This document shows, piece after piece, positions 4,265 through 6,206 of a stretch of 6,206 nt of DNA. This DNA comes from Lachnospiraceae bacterium. Its GTDB lineage: Bacteria; Bacillota; Clostridia; Lachnospirales; Lachnospiraceae. The translations under genes were made by a program, and so were the position numbers. Position 1 is the stretch's first letter. Every line of letters starts with the position of its first letter. The notes beneath the pieces are model-generated. The model saw nothing but the letters and a program-made list of their open reading frames with translations. It did not search any database and was not told the DNA's origin. The stretch lies in assembly GCA_017964055.1 (NCBI GenBank), contig JAGCSS010000107.1:1-6206 (forward strand), in the 5' to 3' direction.

Positions 4265-6206
4265 ATGTTATATAAAAACACAGCAGGATTAGACGATGCG
4301 TTATTCAGGGATCCGGGGCCGGAGTTCAGGGGAGCTCCGTTCTGGGCATGGAATACCACTATGACAAAAGAGAATATCCGCTTTCTGTCCGATGTTTTCA
4401 AAGACATGGGCATGGGAGGCGCGCATCTGCATGTCAGGACCGGACTCACCAACAGGTATCTGAGTGATGAGTTCATGGAGCTGATAGCAGAGGCGCGTAA
4501 GGATTTTGACGAACGTGGCATGCTTGCCAGGCTGTACGATGAGGACAGATGGCCCTCGGGCGCTGCGGGCGGTATAGTTACGAAGGATCATCGCTTCAGG
4601 TCCCGCTTTCTGCTCCTGACCGACAGCCCGGATGATGCGGATAATGCGGGGAAGAGAGGCTTTTCATCCTCTGCCGCGCCGGTAGAGAGCGACGAGCGGA
4701 CACTGCTCGGCAGATATCTGATCAGACTGGAGAACGGGTGTCTTGCGTCATACAGGATGCTCGCGGATGATGAGACTGAGACCGGCCTGAAAGACGGAGA
4801 CGGCGGTGAAGCGGCAGATACATTAGATACGGCGTCTTTCGTCAGATACGCATATCTCGTCGTATCGGGCGACAATCCCTGGTTCAATAACGAAGCATAC
4901 GTAAATACACTGGATAAACGCGCGATAGACGAGTTCATAAAGGTGACTCACGAACGGTATTACAGTTGGTTCGGAAAGCATTTCGGGAAGGATATACCGT
5001 CGATTTTTACCGATGAGCCGCAGTTTCCCGCAAAGGAAAGGCTTGGATTTGCCGGGGATGGCAGACCTGTGCGCATTCCTTTCTCGGATGATTTTGAAGA
5101 GGATTTCTCGAAGCGTTACGGACACAGCCTGCTGGAACATTTGCCTGAGCTGTTCTGGGAGCTGCCGGACGGCAGGTATTCGAAGGTCAGATACGAGTAT
5201 CACGATTTTGTAAGTGAACGTTTCGCCGAGGCTTTCGCGGACAATATCGGAGCATGGTGCAAAGAGCACGGCATACTGCTTACCGGACATATGATGTCGG
5301 AGCCTACACTCGGATCGCAGACGGCGGCGCTCGGCGAGGCCATGCGTTCGTACAGGGGCTTTGACATACCCGGCATAGACATGCTCTGCGATTACAGGGA
5401 GTTTTCTACCGCGAAACAGGCGGCGAGCGCGGCGCATCAGCTCGGAGCTCCCGGTATCATGAGCGAGCTCTACGGAGTCACGGGATATTATTTTGATTTC
5501 AGGGGACACAAACTGCAGGGAGACTGGCAGGCCGCGCTGGGTGTTACGCTCAGAGTACCGCATCTTACATGGACCGCGATGGCGGGTGAGGCTAAGCGCG
5601 ATTATCCGGCATCGATCGGTTATCAGTCACCCTGGTACAAAGAATATAAATACATCGAGGATTATTTCGGCAGGCTGAATACAGCGCTGACCAGAGGCAA
5701 GCCGGACGTAAGGGTCGCGGTCATCCATCCGGTCGAATCCTACTGGCTGCTGTGGGGGAGCGATGAACAGACCGGAGCGGTGAGAAAGCAGAGGGACGAG
5801 GAGTTCCTCTCACTCATTAATGTGCTGCTTTTCGGTCTTATAGATTTTGACCTGATCTCGGAATCATTGCTCGCGGATTTCGAACACGGAGTGCGTGACG
5901 GCAGGTTTGTCTGCGGAAAGATGGCTTATGACGCTGTTGTAGTCCCTGATCTGATCACGGTGAGGTCGTCCACGTTAAAGCTCCTTGAGGAGTTTGCGCG
6001 CGCGGGCGGCAAAGTGATATTTGCGGGACGTGTGCCTGCGCTTATGGATGCGGAACCTTCACCGCAGCCCGAAAGAGCGGCAGGCGCATGTGTCAGGGTT
6101 CCGTTTTCGGGATATGATATCCTGCAGGCGCTGGAAGAATACAGAACTGTCGATATCCGCAGGGAAAACGGCATGAGAGCCGGGAATCTCATCTATCAGA
6201 TGCGTA
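4265..6206 (+). CDS. GH106-like (alpha-L-rhamnosidase-type) glycoside hydrolase, 3' truncated by the window
   Basis: An uninterrupted frame of 647 codons runs from ATG 4265 off the right edge. I translated it by hand. It resembles the large GH106-like family: FRDPGPEFRGAPFWAWN (14-30), AHLHVRTGL (53-61), YDEDRWPSG (91-99), FTDEP (248-252), TGHMMSEP (340-347), MSELYG (399-404) and GYQSPWY (452-458), consistent with a TIM barrel. E251, E346 and E401 are candidate catalytic acids; I cannot assign roles. Residues about 483-590 (RVAVIHPVESYW, then YDAVVVPDLITV and GGKVIFAGRVP) look like the glutaminase-like alpha/beta domain that follows such barrels. An expected C-terminal beta-sandwich lies beyond the window. 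There is no signal peptide, so it is probably cytoplasmic and acts on imported oligosaccharides. Residues 119-143 and 167-190 are acidic, low-complexity loops. Named activity in this family is alpha-L-rhamnosidase, but many relatives are untested, so substrate is uncertain. Confidence 0.85.
   Translation, partial: MLYKNTAGLDDALFRDPGPEFRGAPFWAWNTTMTKENIRFLSDVFKDMGMGGAHLHVRTGLTNRYLSDEFMELIAEARKDFDERGMLARLYDEDRWPSGAAGGIVTKDHRFRSRFLLLTDSPDDADNAGKRGFSSSAAPVESDERTLLGRYLIRLENGCLASYRMLADDETETGLKDGDGGEAADTLDTASFVRYAYLVVSGDNPWFNNEAYVNTLDKRAIDEFIKVTHERYYSWFGKHFGKDIPSIFTDEPQFPAKERLGFAGDGRPVRIPFSDDFEEDFSKRYGHSLLEHLPELFWELPDGRYSKVRYEYHDFVSERFAEAFADNIGAWCKEHGILLTGHMMSEPTLGSQTAALGEAMRSYRGFDIPGIDMLCDYREFSTAKQAASAAHQLGAPGIMSELYGVTGYYFDFRGHKLQGDWQAALGVTLRVPHLTWTAMAGEAKRDYPASIGYQSPWYKEYKYIEDYFGRLNTALTRGKPDVRVAVIHPVESYWLLWGSDEQTGAVRKQRDEEFLSLINVLLFGLIDFDLISESLLADFEHGVRDGRFVCGKMAYDAVVVPDLITVRSSTLKLLEEFARAGGKVIFAGRVPALMDAEPSPQPERAAGACVRVPFSGYDILQALEEYRTVDIRRENGMRAGNLIYQMR

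Noticed and set aside
4823..5563. 246-codon open frame on the minus strand
   Set aside because: It lies wholly inside the GH106-like gene, has an Arg-rich composition with no recognisable domain, and the forward frame carries clear family motifs throughout.
1..6206. Mobile element, CRISPR array, tRNA/rRNA or defence system
   Set aside because: No transposase or integrase motifs, spaced direct repeats or RNA gene signatures were seen; the four main genes are ordinary chromosomal families and do not form a recognisable new multi-gene system.

Overview
The window looks like chromosomal DNA from a mid-GC gut- or rumen-type Clostridia, most likely Lachnospiraceae. This is an inference from three things: Shine-Dalgarno-type starts (GGAGG and GGGGGTGA), a lipoprotein-type secreted glycosidase alongside a leaderless glycosidase, and a DUF1848 protein typical of anaerobic Firmicutes. 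Codon use mixes AGG/AGA with CGC, and ATA with ATC. I could not run a taxonomic search. All supported genes are on the + strand.

Layout: (1) positions 1-91 hold the last 29 codons of an unrecognised gene. (2) 113-1045 is a complete DUF1848 protein, only 21 bases downstream, so probably in the same operon. Its C-terminal cysteine cluster has the radical-SAM CX3CX2C spacing. (3) 1046-1230 is a 185-base gap with two overlapping small hairpins and a possible 15-codon leader that overlaps the next start as ATGA. (4) 1231-2682 encodes a GH18 (chitinase-type) lipoprotein with a long acidic linker. (5) 2683-2813 is a 131-base AT-rich gap holding a perfect 8+8 base inverted repeat and a consensus TATAAT. 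(6) 2814-4211 is a full-length MATE-family membrane transporter. (7) 4212-4264 is a short gap with a good promoter (TTGATT-N17-TATAAT) and a strong ribosome binding site. (8) 4265 to the window end is the first 647 codons of a large cytoplasmic glycoside hydrolase resembling the GH106 (alpha-L-rhamnosidase-like) family. It is open at the right edge.

The genes do not make an obvious single pathway. The GH18 lipoprotein would act on N-acetylglucosamine-containing polymers outside the membrane, and the GH106-like enzyme would act on imported oligosaccharides in the cytoplasm. Both fit a glycan-degrading lifestyle. The MATE pump has its own promoter and is probably a separate unit. I see no mobile element, CRISPR array, tRNA, rRNA or defence system. 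The least understood item is the DUF1848 protein. The most useful regulatory leads are the inverted repeat upstream of the MATE gene and the structured leader of the GH18 gene.
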